NCBI RefSeq assembly: GCF_019097595.1
Contig: NC_080719.1
Span: 20,066,001-20,130,000 of the forward strand
Origin: Hemibagrus wyckioides
Lineage: Eukaryota; Chordata; Actinopteri; Siluriformes; Bagridae
Reading direction: 5' to 3'
DNA: 64,000 nucleotides
Below the pieces are notes generated by a model. That model had not been told where the DNA came from, searched no databases, and saw nothing but the letters and a program-made list of their open reading frames with translations. A program made the translations under genes and the position numbers. This document shows positions 11,086 to 21,753 of this stretch, piece by piece (position 1 is the first letter of the stretch; the number at the start of each line of letters is the position of its first letter).

Positions 11086-11470
11086 CAAACGCTCTCTTGT
11101 GAGAAGGCACCTGAGTGAGCTCAGCCTCGAGGCGCGAGCCGTAGCCATGACGACAAGAAACACGCACTTCTCACTCTCCGTGCCAGGCCGCGTGCTTCTA
11201 CCGCGCGCAAGGACGTCACGTGGTTTAGTTCAGCACGAGGCGCGGACGGGATGTTTAGTCCATTCAATTTTATCAAAACTTAAATAAACATGTTTTTATG
11301 TGTGTGTGTGTGGGGGGGGGGGGGGGGGGGGGGGCTAGAAAGACACAACGACAGATCCAGTCGCGCGTGCGTTCGTCTCGCGCGCACACGCACACCCGCT
11401 GATTGTAAAGACGGAAACCAGGAAGAGAGCGCGCGAGCTGAGACTTCCAGCGCGAAAACTAGTGGGGGCC
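11086..11470. promoter_or_regulatory. Isolated CpG-rich block, candidate orphan promoter
   Basis: CpG dinucleotides are dense here (for example 'gaggcgcgagccg', 'cgcgcgtgcgttcg', 'gagcgcgcgagctg') in an otherwise CpG-poor flank. A CRE-like GACGTCA (11212-11218) overlaps an E-box CACGTG (11217-11222). No convincing coding exon is attached. It could be a promoter of a non-coding transcript or a first exon, or a remnant of one. Confidence 0.4.
11298..11334. repeat. (GT)n followed by a run of 23 G
   Basis: A short GT array runs straight into an uninterrupted G homopolymer at 11312-11334. It sits inside the CpG-rich block. G runs of this length can fold into G-quadruplexes, and they are also prone to assembly length error. 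Confidence 0.95.
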
Positions 11471-11639
11471 TTGTTATCTCACGATATAAAAAGAATATAC
11501 AGAGAAAAAATATATTGTTGTCATAATTAAGGGCACAAAAAGCTTGATTGCAGGCAAAAGTTAACTTAAACCCTGTTCGGATTAGGGTGCGTCTTATATC
11601 TGCAGGGTTATAATAGTGGGTCGTGTTTATCTTCATTTA

Positions 11640-12366
11640 TCATTAGGTCCTATTTAGGGAACATGCAGTGATGCAGTTTTATATTTATAGCAAATAAAAG
11701 TTGATTATATTGTGCATATATGAATAAAACAACAGTTTTCCATTGCCATTATATCTCACCATCAAACTACAGGGAATCATTATCAAATACACATAACTAT
11801 CATTTCATTGTGCAAAACAGTGAAGACATGATTAGATCATCTGCCATCTCATAGGAAACATCTTCACACAGCATCAACGATGCCAACTCCTGCACATCAG
11901 GAGGAACTTCAGCTAAGCCTGCATGTTCCTCTTCCTGCTCCATTTCCAGCTCTACATCTAGTTCTGTTTCACACTCCTGGATCCACGTTTCTGTCCTATA
12001 AATTGATCCAATCAGGCTTCTAGCCTTTAATTCTTGGTTTTATTTTTTTTCTTGTTACTCCTTTTTTCGGTTCCAGACATGTACTTTCTAAATCTGTCAC
12101 ATTCTCTGCTTGTCACCATTTTTAACAAATAAACAGGTGACTGTTAGGTAGTGAGCTGTGCAAAGTAATGTCACAAAAAAAAAAAGCCTTATACAACTCA
12201 GATAATATTTTAGAATTATGGGCAGGGTCTGCTCTAGTCGTACAAACGACAGCCCTGCTTACAGATTCTCAAATTTTACTTTATTTCTTTTTTTTTGTCT
12301 CTGTCTGAAAATGCTTTTACAGGCAGTATGGGTAGCTGTGGTTTAAAAACACCAACACTAAGTATA
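11640..12366. other. No gene recognised
   Basis: AT-rich DNA. A segment around 11940-12140 has the texture of the T-rich dispersed repeat at 1275-1606, but the match is too loose to claim. Confidence 0.45.
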
Positions 12367-13193
12367 CACCGATCAGCCATGAAATTATGCCCCTCTTTTG
12401 CTGCCAAAACAGCCCTGACACATCGAGGCATGGACACCACTAGATCCCTGAAGGTGTGCTGTTTTATCTGGCACCAAGATGTTAGCAGCAGATCCTTTAT
12501 GTCCTGTAAGTTGTGAGGTGGGGCCTCCATGGATTGGACTTGTTTGTACAGCACATCCCACAGATGCTCGATTGGACTGAGATCTGGGGAATTTGGAGTC
12601 CAGGTCAACACCTCAAACTCATTGTTGTGCTCATCAAACCATTCCTGAACCATTTTTGCTTTCTGGCACAGCGCATTATCCTGCTGAAAGAGGCCACAGC
12701 CATCAGGGAATACCGTTTCCATGAAAGGGTGTACATGGCCTGCAATAATGGTAGGTACCAAAGGTAGGTGGTACGTGTCAGAGTAACATCCACGTGGATG
12801 GCAGGACCCAAGGTTTCCCAGCAGAACATTGCCCAAAGCATGACACTGCCTCCGCAGGTTTGCCTTTTTCCCATAGTGCATACTGGTGCCATGTGCTCCC
12901 CAAGTAAGTGACACACATGTACCCAGCCTTCCATGTGATATAAAAGATTCATCAGACCAGGCCACCTTCTTCCACTGGTCAGTGGTCTTCCATTGCTCAG
13001 CCTTGGCCGCCCATGACCCTGTCACAAGTTCACCACTGTTCCTTCCTTGGACCACTTTTGATAGATATTGACTACTGCAGACATGGATCATCTCACAAGA
13101 GTTGCAATTTTGGAGAAGCTCTGATCCAGTCGTCTGGCCCTTGTAAAAATCGTTCAAATTCTTACGCTTGCCCATTTTTCCTGCTTCTAACAC
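12367..13193 (-). pseudogene. Tc1-like transposase remnant (catalytic half)
   Basis: The first Asp lies in KKVAWSDES, the second in FQQDNALC and the Glu in SPDLSPIEHLW. I count 36 residues between second Asp and Glu, against 34 in the element at 4422. A clade of Tc1/mariner with DD36E spacing has been described, and this family may belong there. The N-terminal DNA-binding domains are absent and several usual residues are changed. The open frame runs past the left inverted repeat to 12276 only because no stop is met, so that extension is not transposase. Confidence 0.8.
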
Positions 13194-13301
13194 ATTAACT
13201 TTGAGGACATAATGTTCACTTGCTGCCTAATACATCCCACCCACTAACAGGTGCCATGATGAGGAGATAATCAGTGCTCATAATGTTATGCCTGATCAGT
13301 G
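12367..13301 (-). mobile_element. Tc1-like transposon, shortened copy of a DD36E-spaced family
   Basis: Left end 'caccgatcagccatgaaatt' and right end (reverse complement) 'cactgatcaggcataacatt' form imperfect inverted repeats next to TA on both sides. At about 935 bp it is shorter than a full Tc1 element, because most of the DNA-binding half of the transposase is missing. Two more copies of the family occur at 21252 and 27060. Confidence 0.9.
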
Positions 13302-13490
13302 TATGTGTCTAGTATATGAGTGTCTCTTCTGAAGCATCCATATTTTTCTTCTGCATTTTCAGAAGTGTTTATGATCTGACGATTACATTTCTGGTATTTG
13401 GCAGACACCCTTGTCCAAAACCTGCATTTTTTATCTCATTTTATACAACTGAGCATTTGAGGATTACACTTTAACCACTGAGCAAGTAGC

Positions 13491-13888
13491 AGCAGTCAGT
13501 TAATGGCTCATATGAAAGTAAATATTTCATAAGTATTTCTGTTTTTACTAGGTAGTCTAGTTCCAAAAACCTCCACAAATGTTTCTAAATGGTGATATCA
13601 ACCCCATTTCTGCTCTCTGAGACGCCCCAAGTGCATCTTCATAAGCATCTAAGACCTGAAGGTGTTCTCTTCACCCACTAAAATTCTGAGTAAGGTTATG
13701 CAACAGAGGGAAAAATACACATCTCACACTGAAAGCTAGCAGAGTCCTGACTCATTCTGTATCAGACTTGTGGTGATAAAATAATTTATTTGTTTATGTT
13801 GATTGAAAATGTCCGAAGAGTCGATTTCCATTCTGTCTGATGAGCCGATTTCCATTCTGTCGGCAGACCAGAGCACAAGTGTACTGGC
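13491..13888 (-). repeat. Repeat X, copy 1
   Basis: Read on the minus strand it starts near 'gccagtacac', contains 'cttcggacattttcaatc', 'accacaagtctgata', 'gagtcaggactct', 'gcacttggggcgtctcagag' and ends in 'tactttcatatgagccatta'. The same ordered landmarks recur in five other places in this window. There is a short internal duplication around 'cgatttccattctgtc'. No open frame. Family unknown to me. Confidence 0.8.
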
Positions 13889-13909
13889 AAAAAGGGTTTT
13901 AATCCCATC

Positions 13910-14414
13910 CAAACAGGGCTTTAGACACTATTTTTACTATACCGTATTTACTTTCTGTCCTCATAAGTGAAAGCCAGAACGTCTAAATATTGACTTCATT
14001 CATGTAACATTATATGGGGTGTGTGTTAGGCATCAAGCAGGAAGTTGACCCTGAAAATGATTAGGTAAGAAAAATCGACATATGCTTTGAATATATTCTG
14101 AAATACATTTAAAAATATGTCATGACTATTACATAACATGTGTATAAAGAATGGACATAGTGATCAGATATGGTTAGGTAATTTTAGATGCATGATTGTT
14201 GCTGCTGAGGATGAGTCTGTATTGCCTGCCTGCATGGGACTGCTGAGGGTAGTACCACTTGGAGACCCAAGTCACCAGCTTTCAACCGTTGTCACTGCGT
14301 TCGGTTTTGCGCTCGGGTCACATTTGATAGCTTCAACAGAAAGAAATCTATAATGAACTCAGAAATTATGCTGTTATAGAAAGGACATATTTATTATCAC
14401 ACTGTCCAGTGGCA
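13910..14414. other. No gene recognised
   Basis: Unique-looking AT-rich DNA with a chance 71-codon open frame on the + strand (14138-14353) that shows no domain. Confidence 0.55.
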
Positions 14415-14665
14415 CCCAGATGAGGATGAGGTTCCCTTCTGAGTCTTGTTTCTCTTAAGGTTTCATCTCATATCATCTCAGGGAGTTTTTCCTTGCCACC
14501 ATTGCCTAAGGCTTGCTTATTCTATAAATCTAAATTAAAATTCTGAATTAAAAAAAAAAAAGAAGATATTTAATGTAATTTATTTTCTTATTTTGTCATT
14601 TTTGTTCTTAATTTGAGACAACAACAATTTTAAGAATGCTATACAAATAAAATTGAATTGAACTG
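14415..14665 (+). repeat. Dispersed repeat A, copy 2 (LINE-like 3' end)
   Basis: Same ordered phrases as 1885-2305: 'gatgaggatgaggttccctt', 'atctcagggagtttttcctt', then 'aatttgagacaacaacaatt' and a tail 'caaataaaattgaattgaac'. The (TTGAA)-like tail is typical of a LINE 3' end. Confidence 0.65.
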
Positions 14666-14936
14666 ATTCGAGTAAAATATTCCTAAAATACTTAAACTGG
14701 AGAAAGGAAAAGTCAGGCCACATACTGTATGCAGGAATGGATCCAGGAAATCCCAAAACTGTGGTTAAATGGTGCTTTTTATGTGCATTAAATAATGTTT
14801 TATGAGGCATACTGGGAAAGATAGAACATTATTTAGGCCTATTATAATATGACTAAAATTGTATGACAAATTTGTTTATATTTATCTTTGTTGTTAATAT
14901 TTATTTTTAGGTTTTCAAATCCACAAATTCACAAGG

Positions 14937-14938
<2 letters not shown>

Positions 14939-14991
<53 letters not shown>
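14939..14991. repeat. (TA)n microsatellite
   Basis: Perfect TA dinucleotides, about 26 units, followed by a T/C-rich degenerate tract to about 15150. Confidence 0.95.
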
Positions 14992-14992
<1 letters not shown>

Positions 14993-15151
14993 GTTCTTTG
15001 TTTCTTTCTTTCTATCTTGGTTTCTTGTTTTCTTTCTTGTATCTCTTCTTGCTTGCCTTCTTTCTTTCTTGTTTCCCTTCTTTATTGCTTGCTTTTCTTC
15101 TTTCATTCTTTCATTCATTCTTTCTACTGTTCTTTCTTGCTTTTTGTTTGA

Positions 15152-15498
15152 AAAAAATTATTCAATTGGTTTGCATTTCACTTTAGAAAACATGAAAATT
15201 TTGAAGATTAATATACAGTATAAATAAATAAATTACACAATGTTACAGTTACAGATACAGCCAATTTTACTTATTCTTCAGTCTTCATTAGGAATTCCCT
15301 TGTGTTGACGGTCAATGAAGTCCTAAAATTTTATTTATTTATGCTGCGAACAGTAATGCTGCCATTAAATAAAATACAAACGTTACTTTGAGGATGAAAG
15401 TAAAGAATCTAACCAGTGAAATATGATGAATATGATTTTTTTTCTTTCACATAGTCCTGAGTTTAAGCATTTCAGAAATGTATCATGTGTTAGATATT
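15152..15498. other. No gene recognised
   Basis: AT-rich DNA without recognisable content. Confidence 0.6.
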
Positions 15499-15601
15499 TT
15501 TTATTATATTATATTATATTATATTATATTATATTATATTATATTATATTATATTATATTATATTATATTATATTATATTATATTATATTATATTATATT
15601 A
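15499..15601. repeat. (ATATT)n pentanucleotide array, about 20 units
   Basis: Perfect five-base units over about 100 bp. The only long pentanucleotide array in the window. Confidence 0.95.
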
Positions 15602-15992
15602 GAGTAATAGTTAAATCTTAAACAAGACATTAATTATTAAAACATAATCACGTCAGTGTATCATAAAAATAACTGATTTGTTTTCATTCAATTCTATGGA
15701 ATCTGATGAACCCATAGTGATTCAATCCCTGACTAAAATATAAATGTTGACTAAAATAACATTTTTAGGATGTTTTCAGGTGTAAATGTTACAAGTTGCT
15801 TAATTTTTTAAATAAAAAAAAAAAATTATTCTAACATTTTCCATAAATTTTCATTAATTCATGATGATCATATTGGGCTTATTTAACTATTTGGAATATT
15901 TGATTGAATGTAATCATGGTTAGTTAATGAATTAATTATGTTACATAATATTAGGTAAGTGAACTTTAATTCAAAAGCATTACTATTTAGAA
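15602..15992. other. No gene recognised
   Basis: AT-rich DNA with A runs. Nothing supportable. Confidence 0.6.
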
Positions 15993-16320
15993 TCGTCAGC
16001 CACTTTATTAGGAACACCGTATAGCATTCAGGTATCTAATCAGTCAATCATGTTGCAATGACACAGTGCATACATCATGTCACATCAAACAGCAAAATGA
16101 GTGGAGAGTGTGTCTCACTGACATTATGGCATGGTTGTTGGTACCAGATGGGCTGGTTTGAGCATTTCAGAAACTGCTGATCTTCTAGGATTTTCACATA
16201 CAACCGAGTTTAGACAGAACGTTGTGAAAAACAAAAAACACCCTGTGAGCAGCTAAGTGAGTGTTCCAGGAAATGCTTTAAATAGCTAATCTGGCCTATA
16301 TAATGTCAAATAATCACTCT
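15993..16320 (+). mobile_element. Tc1/mariner-superfamily fragment, left part
   Basis: Begins with 'ccactttattaggaacaccg', a terminal sequence found on a widespread fish Tc1/mariner-type element. Translation in shifting frames gives remnants such as MGWFEHFRNC and EKQKT, consistent with the helix-turn-helix part of a transposase. It is interrupted at about 16320 by a later insertion and resumes near 16944. Confidence 0.65.
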
Positions 16321-16943
16321 GCCAGTGGTGGGCAGTAATGGCTCAAGTGGTGAAGGCTCTGGGTCGTTGACCGGAAAATCAGGGGTTCAAGCCCCAGCAC
16401 TGCCAAGTTGCCACTGTTGGGCCCTTGAGCAAGGCCCTTAACCCTCTCTGCTCCATGGGCACCGTATCATGGCTGACCCTGCGCTCTGACCCCAAGGATG
16501 GTATATGCGAAGAAAGAATTTCACTGTGCTGTAATGTATATGTGACAAATAAAGGCTGTTTCATTAATGAAGTAGATGTAATTTGTTACTGTACTTAAGC
16601 ATCTTTTTCCAGTATCTGTACTTTACTAAAGTATAAAAAAGTTTTTGAAACTTTTTACTTTCACTCTATTACATTTTGAAGTAACATATCGTACTGAATC
16701 ATGATCATTTCTCAGATCTGGTATTAACCAAGGCTAAACAAGGCATGTGTGAGTAGAGAGAGAGATTCTTCTACAGAAAATGACAATATTAGAGCTAGGA
16801 TAAATGTAGATTTTTTTACTTAAGTACATTTGGATACAAGTACAAATTCAAATTGAGGACTTTTACTTTTACCGGAGTAACATTTTAACTAGGGTATCTG
16901 TACTTTCACTAAAGTAACGTACAGGAGATGTTTATTATTATAG
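16321..16943 (+). mobile_element. Non-autonomous repeat inserted in the mariner fragment
   Basis: Starts 'cagtggtgggcagtaa', is split by a SINE, and continues with 'gttactgtacttaagcatct' and 'gtatctgtactttact', repeating similar phrases near its right end ('gtatctgtactttcactaaa'). A GTGGTGGGCAGTAA start with phrases about 'gtactttact' is a known style of fish repeat. I do not assign a superfamily. Confidence 0.6.
16341..16564 (+). mobile_element. tRNA-derived SINE with clear target duplication
   Basis: Flanked by direct repeats TAATG (16336-16340 and 16565-16569). Order: A-box-like 'ctcaagtggtgaaggctctg', B-box-like 'ggggttcaagccccagc', 'gagcaaggcccttaaccctc', then tail 'aagaatttcactgtgctgta' and 'gtatatgtgacaaataaagg'. 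This is the best-bounded copy of the main SINE family in the window and serves as its local reference. Confidence 0.88.
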
Positions 16944-17115
16944 TGCTCTTTAAAACTGTGGTGAGCAGAAAAGCATCTCATAAAAAGCCAAGGCTTAAAG
17001 ACGATGAGCTAGAAGTGAAGCCACACTGAGCACAGGGGAAGTGAAACTGAACAGAAATCCATTAGCTTGTCTGGAACCGAAAGCAAAATCCCTGGTCAAA
17101 TAACTGCTCTTGATC
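16944..17115 (+). mobile_element. Tc1/mariner-superfamily fragment, right part
   Basis: Resumes with 'aaactgtggtgagcagaaaa' and 'gcatctcataaaaagcc', the expected next portion of the element begun at 15993. Its 3' boundary is not clear. Confidence 0.5.
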
Positions 17116-17218
17116 TGCTAAAATCTACTGATTTTATGCTCAGGATTGGCTGATGCATAATTGCAATGATAATGTAGACCATGACTGGATATCTCTCAAA
17201 AATAAATGAAACCTTTTC

Positions 17219-17567
17219 ACCAGTACACTGGTGTCCCATTTCACTGGCAGATGGAAATTTTCAGTCAGCATAAATAAATAATATTATTTTTTATCAACAC
17301 AAGTCTGATAAAAAATTAGGAAATTTTAAATGCTTATGAACAAGCACTTGGAGCATTTCAAAGAGCAGCATCTACTTCAGTTTTTTGTTTATTTTTGGAC
17401 CTTTTCTATATAAGGAGTATATTGCCACGTTTATTACAAATTCTTAAAGAATTTGTGAGTGAGTGTGTGTCTACTTTCATACAAGTCATTAAGCAGCACT
17501 GTGGAGTGTGACATTACAAGAAAACTCAATGCTGAACATGGGCACAACCACAACAGGTGGAAATTAA
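17219..17567 (+). repeat. Repeat X, copy 2
   Basis: Starts 'caccagtacactggtgtccc', continues through 'aacacaagtctgata' and 'gaacaagcacttggagcatt', and ends 'gctgaacatgggcacaacca' with 'acaggtgg'. It is missing the 'gagtcaggactc' segment seen in other copies, so it carries an internal deletion. Confidence 0.78.
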
Positions 17568-18009
17568 ATTTTTTTGGCCTCTGGTAAAAAAAAATAAAAT
17601 AAAAAAATAAAATGGTATTATTGATTTTTAATAATGTCTATAAAATAATTTCTGCTTTGGGTATTTTTTTTTGTCATTTTTTCCCATTAAAACAAGCAAT
17701 TTTTTTTTTATTTACCTCTCAAGAAGACTATTTTCTAGAATTTCCCTTAGAGCACTTTGGTATTTAAAGGTCAAAGGTTTTATTGATTCACTGTCATTAT
17801 TCCTGGCAGGTCAACACATAACATTATTCTGTTTCTCCCATGTTTTGGACCCGTTATTGTTCCTGTTTTATCCAGAGCCAGAGAGTTCCCTCTGCCAGTG
17901 CTAATCTATAAAAGTGTGGATTTAATTAACATCTCTTCCCTGATTTAGCTATATGCCCTATAACAGACATCCGTTCCTAACTGATTTGTGTGATATAAAG
18001 GTCAAGGGT
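17568..18009. other. No gene recognised
   Basis: A and T runs, then unique-looking AT-rich sequence. Confidence 0.55.
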
Positions 18010-18330
18010 TTGGGTGGGTTTGGGTGCCGCCTATTTTTCCATGCTAATGAAAACCTCCCTGCTTTGTGCATGCAAATAATAATGCACTCGCCCTGTTCTG
18101 ATGGACATGCAAACATGGATGCCTGTGCATAATGACTTACTCCGGCTGTGTATACAAAACCCGAGCCTGAACCACAAGGGTGAGGCCTGTCAATCAAGCT
18201 GTGGGTGAATCAGCAATCCACTGCAAGCGTGACCTTGACTGTGATCGGCTGTTCCTGGCGGCGAAGCATCCTTATCATTATCGCTTGAATCATTTACTAA
18301 GATGACAGATTGGGTCCCTTAATCAAGTGA
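18010..18330. promoter_or_regulatory. Candidate enhancer with clustered octamer (POU) sites
   Basis: Within 100 bases there are ATGCTAAT (18041), ATGCAAAT (18070, a perfect octamer), ATGCAAAC (18107) and TGCATAAT (18126). The block is free of repeats and contrasts with its surroundings. Clustered octamer-like sites suit a POU-factor-bound neural enhancer, perhaps of pcdh17 about 24 kb downstream. That target is inference only. Confidence 0.4.
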
Positions 18331-18345
18331 GCACAAATGAGTTAC

Positions 18346-18536
18346 CTGTAGCAGAGCACAGTGTCCGTCTTCTGAGGGATGCTGGTGTGTGGGGTGTACT
18401 GCAGGTCTGTCACGCCTAATGCCGTCTGTAATTTCTCACCCAGCGTCAGAAACAGTACCAGCAGCCGGAGCGCAGCAGCCGCTCTGAAAAAGAAGGATGT
18501 GCCTTTGCTTTCTTCTATACTAATAACAGAGGACAT
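18346..18536 (-). other. Possible minus-strand coding exon with signal-peptide-like start
   Basis: A 63-codon frame opens with ATG at 18536 and includes a hydrophobic stretch (AAAALRLLVLFLTLGEK) resembling a secretion signal. It reaches a good splice donor, CTACAG then GTAACT, at 18346/18345, just before the in-frame stop. A pyrimidine-rich 'ccttctttttcag' inside the frame could instead act as an acceptor of an internal exon. TATAAA-like sequence lies just upstream of the ATG. I do not recognise the protein and found no partner exon. It may be chance. Confidence 0.25.
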
Positions 18537-19257
18537 GGCTTTATATCACCCATCCGTATACCAGCCACGTTTCATGGGCTTTAAGCGCTTAAACACGCCT
18601 CACGTCTTGACACAGAAATAATATGAAAACAACAGTTTTGCTATTGACATGGTTTAATTTATCATGAGAATAAAATTTCCCAAACAAAAATTTAATAAAA
18701 GCAGCAAAGAGACATGCGTATCTTATTGGTGTGGTGTAAATGATGTTACTCTGGCTGCAAACTGATAAATCTAAACCCTCAGAGAAAGGATGAATCTTTC
18801 ATTTGCAGCTTAAGCTGGAGAATATTAGCATATTAGACACTACAACATTTCTCTATTGATTTCTTACAGTGGACATTATGGCCAGTTTTGTGTGTTTTGT
18901 GTGTGATTTCCTTGCTATTGACTGGAAGACAGAGTGCATTACATATCTCTCCCCCGTTAATCCACCCATCTGCACCCGACAGTGCTAAGGACAGAAGGAG
19001 GGATGATGGTGGAGGAATGGAACAGAGGACAAGACTGGCTGGGGAACCGCAGTGGCCCGCAGGGTTGCTATGATCTAATTAAGTGATCATGATGTCCGAG
19101 CTGGAAGTAGGAGAGGAGGTCCAGACCAAATGTTCAGTAGTGCTCACGCGTCTCTTTTGGGTTGATGCCTAAACACACATACACACACTCAAATCCCTAG
19201 ACTAGACTCCGGTGGTACAGACATCAACTCCACAACAGCTGAAAATAACAATGTCAG
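18537..19257. other. No gene recognised
   Basis: Largely repeat-free sequence. A 61-codon + strand frame (18888-19073) begins with a hydrophobic segment but has no domain or splice signals I trust. Confidence 0.5.
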
Positions 19258-19381
19258 GGAGGGGGAGAGAGAGAGAGATAGAGGGAGGGAGAGAGAGAGA
19301 GAGAGAGAGAGTGAGCAATGAAATCATTCAAAACCATTGGACTGTTATTAATGTGTGGCAGTGAGACAGAATTAGTTTATT

Positions 19382-19428
<47 letters not shown>

Positions 19429-19475
19429 CTCTCTCGCTGTCTCTCTCTCTCCCTCTCCCTCTCTGTCTCTCTGTC
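19258..19475. repeat. (GA)n and (TC)n tracts in inverted arrangement
   Basis: A GA-rich tract (19258-19312) is followed 70 bases later by a TC-rich tract (19383-19475), so the single strand could fold into a long hairpin. Confidence 0.9.
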
Positions 19476-19644
19476 TCTCTGCTGCACATTACTAACAATC
19501 CAAACAGACTTTAACTACTTCTGACAATCAGTAAGATCTGTAGAATGTTGAATTGTTTGCAAATTGATAGGGATTCAAGGTGGAGGATTTTTTTATAGTA
19601 GCTTTTTATAGTAGTTTCAAAATGTGCTGCCAAAACACTGAGAC

Positions 19645-19648
<4 letters not shown>

Positions 19649-19681
<33 letters not shown>
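19649..19681. repeat. (GT)n microsatellite
   Basis: Perfect GT dinucleotides. Confidence 0.95.
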
Positions 19682-19682
<1 letters not shown>

Positions 19683-20225
19683 CTGTGGAAACTTAGTTTC
19701 TCAATAATGTGTATACTGAAATGTTCATTTTTATCACTGCCACTCAAAAACAGGCTAGGAGATTTTATTATTTAAAAAAAAAAAGGACAAGATTTTTTTC
19801 TGAGGCTTCATTCAGCCAAGTCATATTCATTGTTTAATTACTAGAAACTACATGATAGCTGTAGAAGGTAACAAGTCATGGAAGTCTCCTGAAAAGGTTT
19901 TAGTGTGGCAGATGTTCATTACACCATAACGTGTTTCTGTTGGAGAAATCTAAGACTACTTCATTTTTTTTTTATTGAGTGCTTTTTTCTTAAAAGCAAA
20001 TTGCTTTCACATCTGCCATCCTTCCATGTTCCTATGTTCTTTGTCGCATCATACTGTTGGGACATACATGGGTTAGTTTGTTTCCAAGTGGGAAAAGGGC
20101 TCTTCCACAATAAGAAAACTGATTGAACTGATTGAGATGATCAAGTGTGAATACTATAATATATAATAACCATCATCATCATCATCATCATCCCAGTTTG
20201 AGCTGAGGTTATTTTGTCATGTGTT
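19682..20225. other. No gene recognised
   Basis: AT-rich DNA with a short CAT array near 20170-20190. Nothing else supportable. Confidence 0.55.
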
Positions 20226-20565
20226 CCTGTCGGGATCCTGCAGGTTCTCCAAACATATCAGGTGAAATGGCTAGAATAAATCATTCCTAGGTGTGTGTGT
20301 GTGTATGTGTGTGTGTGTTGGCTATCAATAGACTGGCATCCCTATCCTGGGTGTATTCCTGCTTTGCACCCGGAGCTCCTGGGATAAGATCTGGCTCTAT
20401 CCATGACATTGACCAGGACAAAGAGCTTATTGAAGATGCTGAAGAAATAAATGAATGAATGAATGAATGAATGAATGAATGAATGAATGAATGGATGGAT
20501 GGATGGATGGATGGATGGATGGATGAATGAATGAATGAATGAATGAATGAATGAATGAATGAATG
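20226..20565 (+). repeat. LINE (L2/CR1-type) 3' end with ATGA/GGAT tail
   Basis: Ordered remnants 'caggttctccaaacata', 'cattcctaggtgtgtg', 'gactggcatccctatcctgg', 'gtattcctgc', then 'ctgaagaaataaatgaatga' passing into a long ATGA array, a GGAT array, and ATGA again (20446-20564). Tetranucleotide tails of this type are typical of CR1/L2 elements. Other copies: 24640, 36576, 57700. Confidence 0.7.
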
Positions 20566-21130
20566 TTTTTTTTTGTCATCAGATAAAAACAGCACAATCA
20601 AATCCACATGGTTTTGCTAGGCAGAGTCTCCACGATGGTGGATTGACTCCAGAAGATCAAGGGCAAGAAAATCAACTGCTAAAGGTCAGGCCAGTCAGAA
20701 CATGACAGGAGAAATGAATTCAACCAACCGAGCAAACCAACCAATTATATCCAGTCACTAAGAATACACAGGGCACATAAGGAAAGTCAATGTCTGTGGC
20801 TCTCTGGGTGCAGAGGTTTGAAGAGCTGAAAGTGAAGAGCTGAAAGTGTGTCCACTTCTGATTTTTTTTTTTTTATAATTCATGAAGCTGTGGTGTAGCA
20901 GAAGTGGAAAAGGGAAAGTGTAGAAGTAATACTATAGGCTAGAGAAATGTCCAAGCTTAGAGAGAACACTCAGTAAAGCATTTGACATGTTCTAAAAAGG
21001 CTAGGCTGTAACAGAAACTGCAAAAAGAAAAAAAAAAATTCTGTAAAGATCTCAGAACATGGTGGAATAATGGTTCGCTTCACAATGTTAACAGATCAGT
21101 GCTTACACATTGTAAATTGTTCATATTTAA
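20566..21130. other. No gene recognised
   Basis: Unique-looking AT-rich DNA with a duplicated 'gaagagctgaaagtg' near 20820-20850. Nothing else supportable. Confidence 0.5.
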
Positions 21131-21251
21131 CCAATTTTCGGACATTTTCGGTATAAACCAGGGATTATTTTATCGCCACAAGTCTGATATAAATTGAGTC
21201 AGGACTCTTTCAGTGTGAGACGTTTGGTTTTCTCTCTGTTGGATAACCTAA
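21131..21251 (+). repeat. Repeat X, copy 3, left part
   Basis: Contains 'ttcggacattttcggtataa', 'gccacaagtctgatataaat' and 'gagtcaggactctttcagtg', then is cut by the Tc1-like insertion at 21252. It resumes at 21754. Confidence 0.8.
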
Positions 21252-21753
21252 ACTGACCAAGCATAACATTATGACCACCTGCCTAATATTGTGTTGGTCC
21301 CCCTTTTGCTGCCAAGACAGCCCTGACCCGTCATGCATGGTGTATTCTGACACCTTTCTATCGAACCAGCATTAACTTCTTCAGCAATTTGAGCAACAGT
21401 AGCTTGTCTGTTGGATCGGATCACATGGTCCCGCCTTCGCTGCCCACGTGCATCAATGAGCCTTTGGCCGCCCATGACCCTGTCTCTTTGGCCGCCCATG
21501 ACCCTGTCTCACCACTGTTTCTTCCTTGGACCACTTTTGATAGATACTGACCACTGCAGACCGGGAACATCCCACAAGAGCTGCAGTTTTGGAGATGCTC
21601 TGATCCAGTGGTCTAGCCATCACAATTTAGCCCTTGTCAAACTCTTGTCCATTTTTCCTGCTTCTAACACATCAACTTTGGGGGCAAAATGTTCACTTGC
21701 TGCCTAATATATCCCACCCACTAACAGGTGCCATGATGAGGAGATCATCAGTG
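21252..21753 (-). mobile_element. Tc1-like element, internally deleted copy (502 bp)
   Basis: The left end 'actgaccaagcataacatta' and the body from about 21475 match the element at 12367-13301 (for example 'ttccttggaccacttttgat' and 'ggtgccatgatgaggaga'). A transposase remnant reads RQATVAQIAEEVNAG on the minus strand, a DNA-binding-domain segment missing from the 12367 copy. A 24-bp stretch around 'ggccgcccatgaccctgtct' is tandemly duplicated. The right inverted repeat is mostly lost through a junction at 'atcatcagtg'. Confidence 0.85.

Noticed and set aside
12276..12366. C-terminal extension of the transposase remnant
   Set aside because: It lies outside the left inverted repeat and arises from read-through into flanking DNA.
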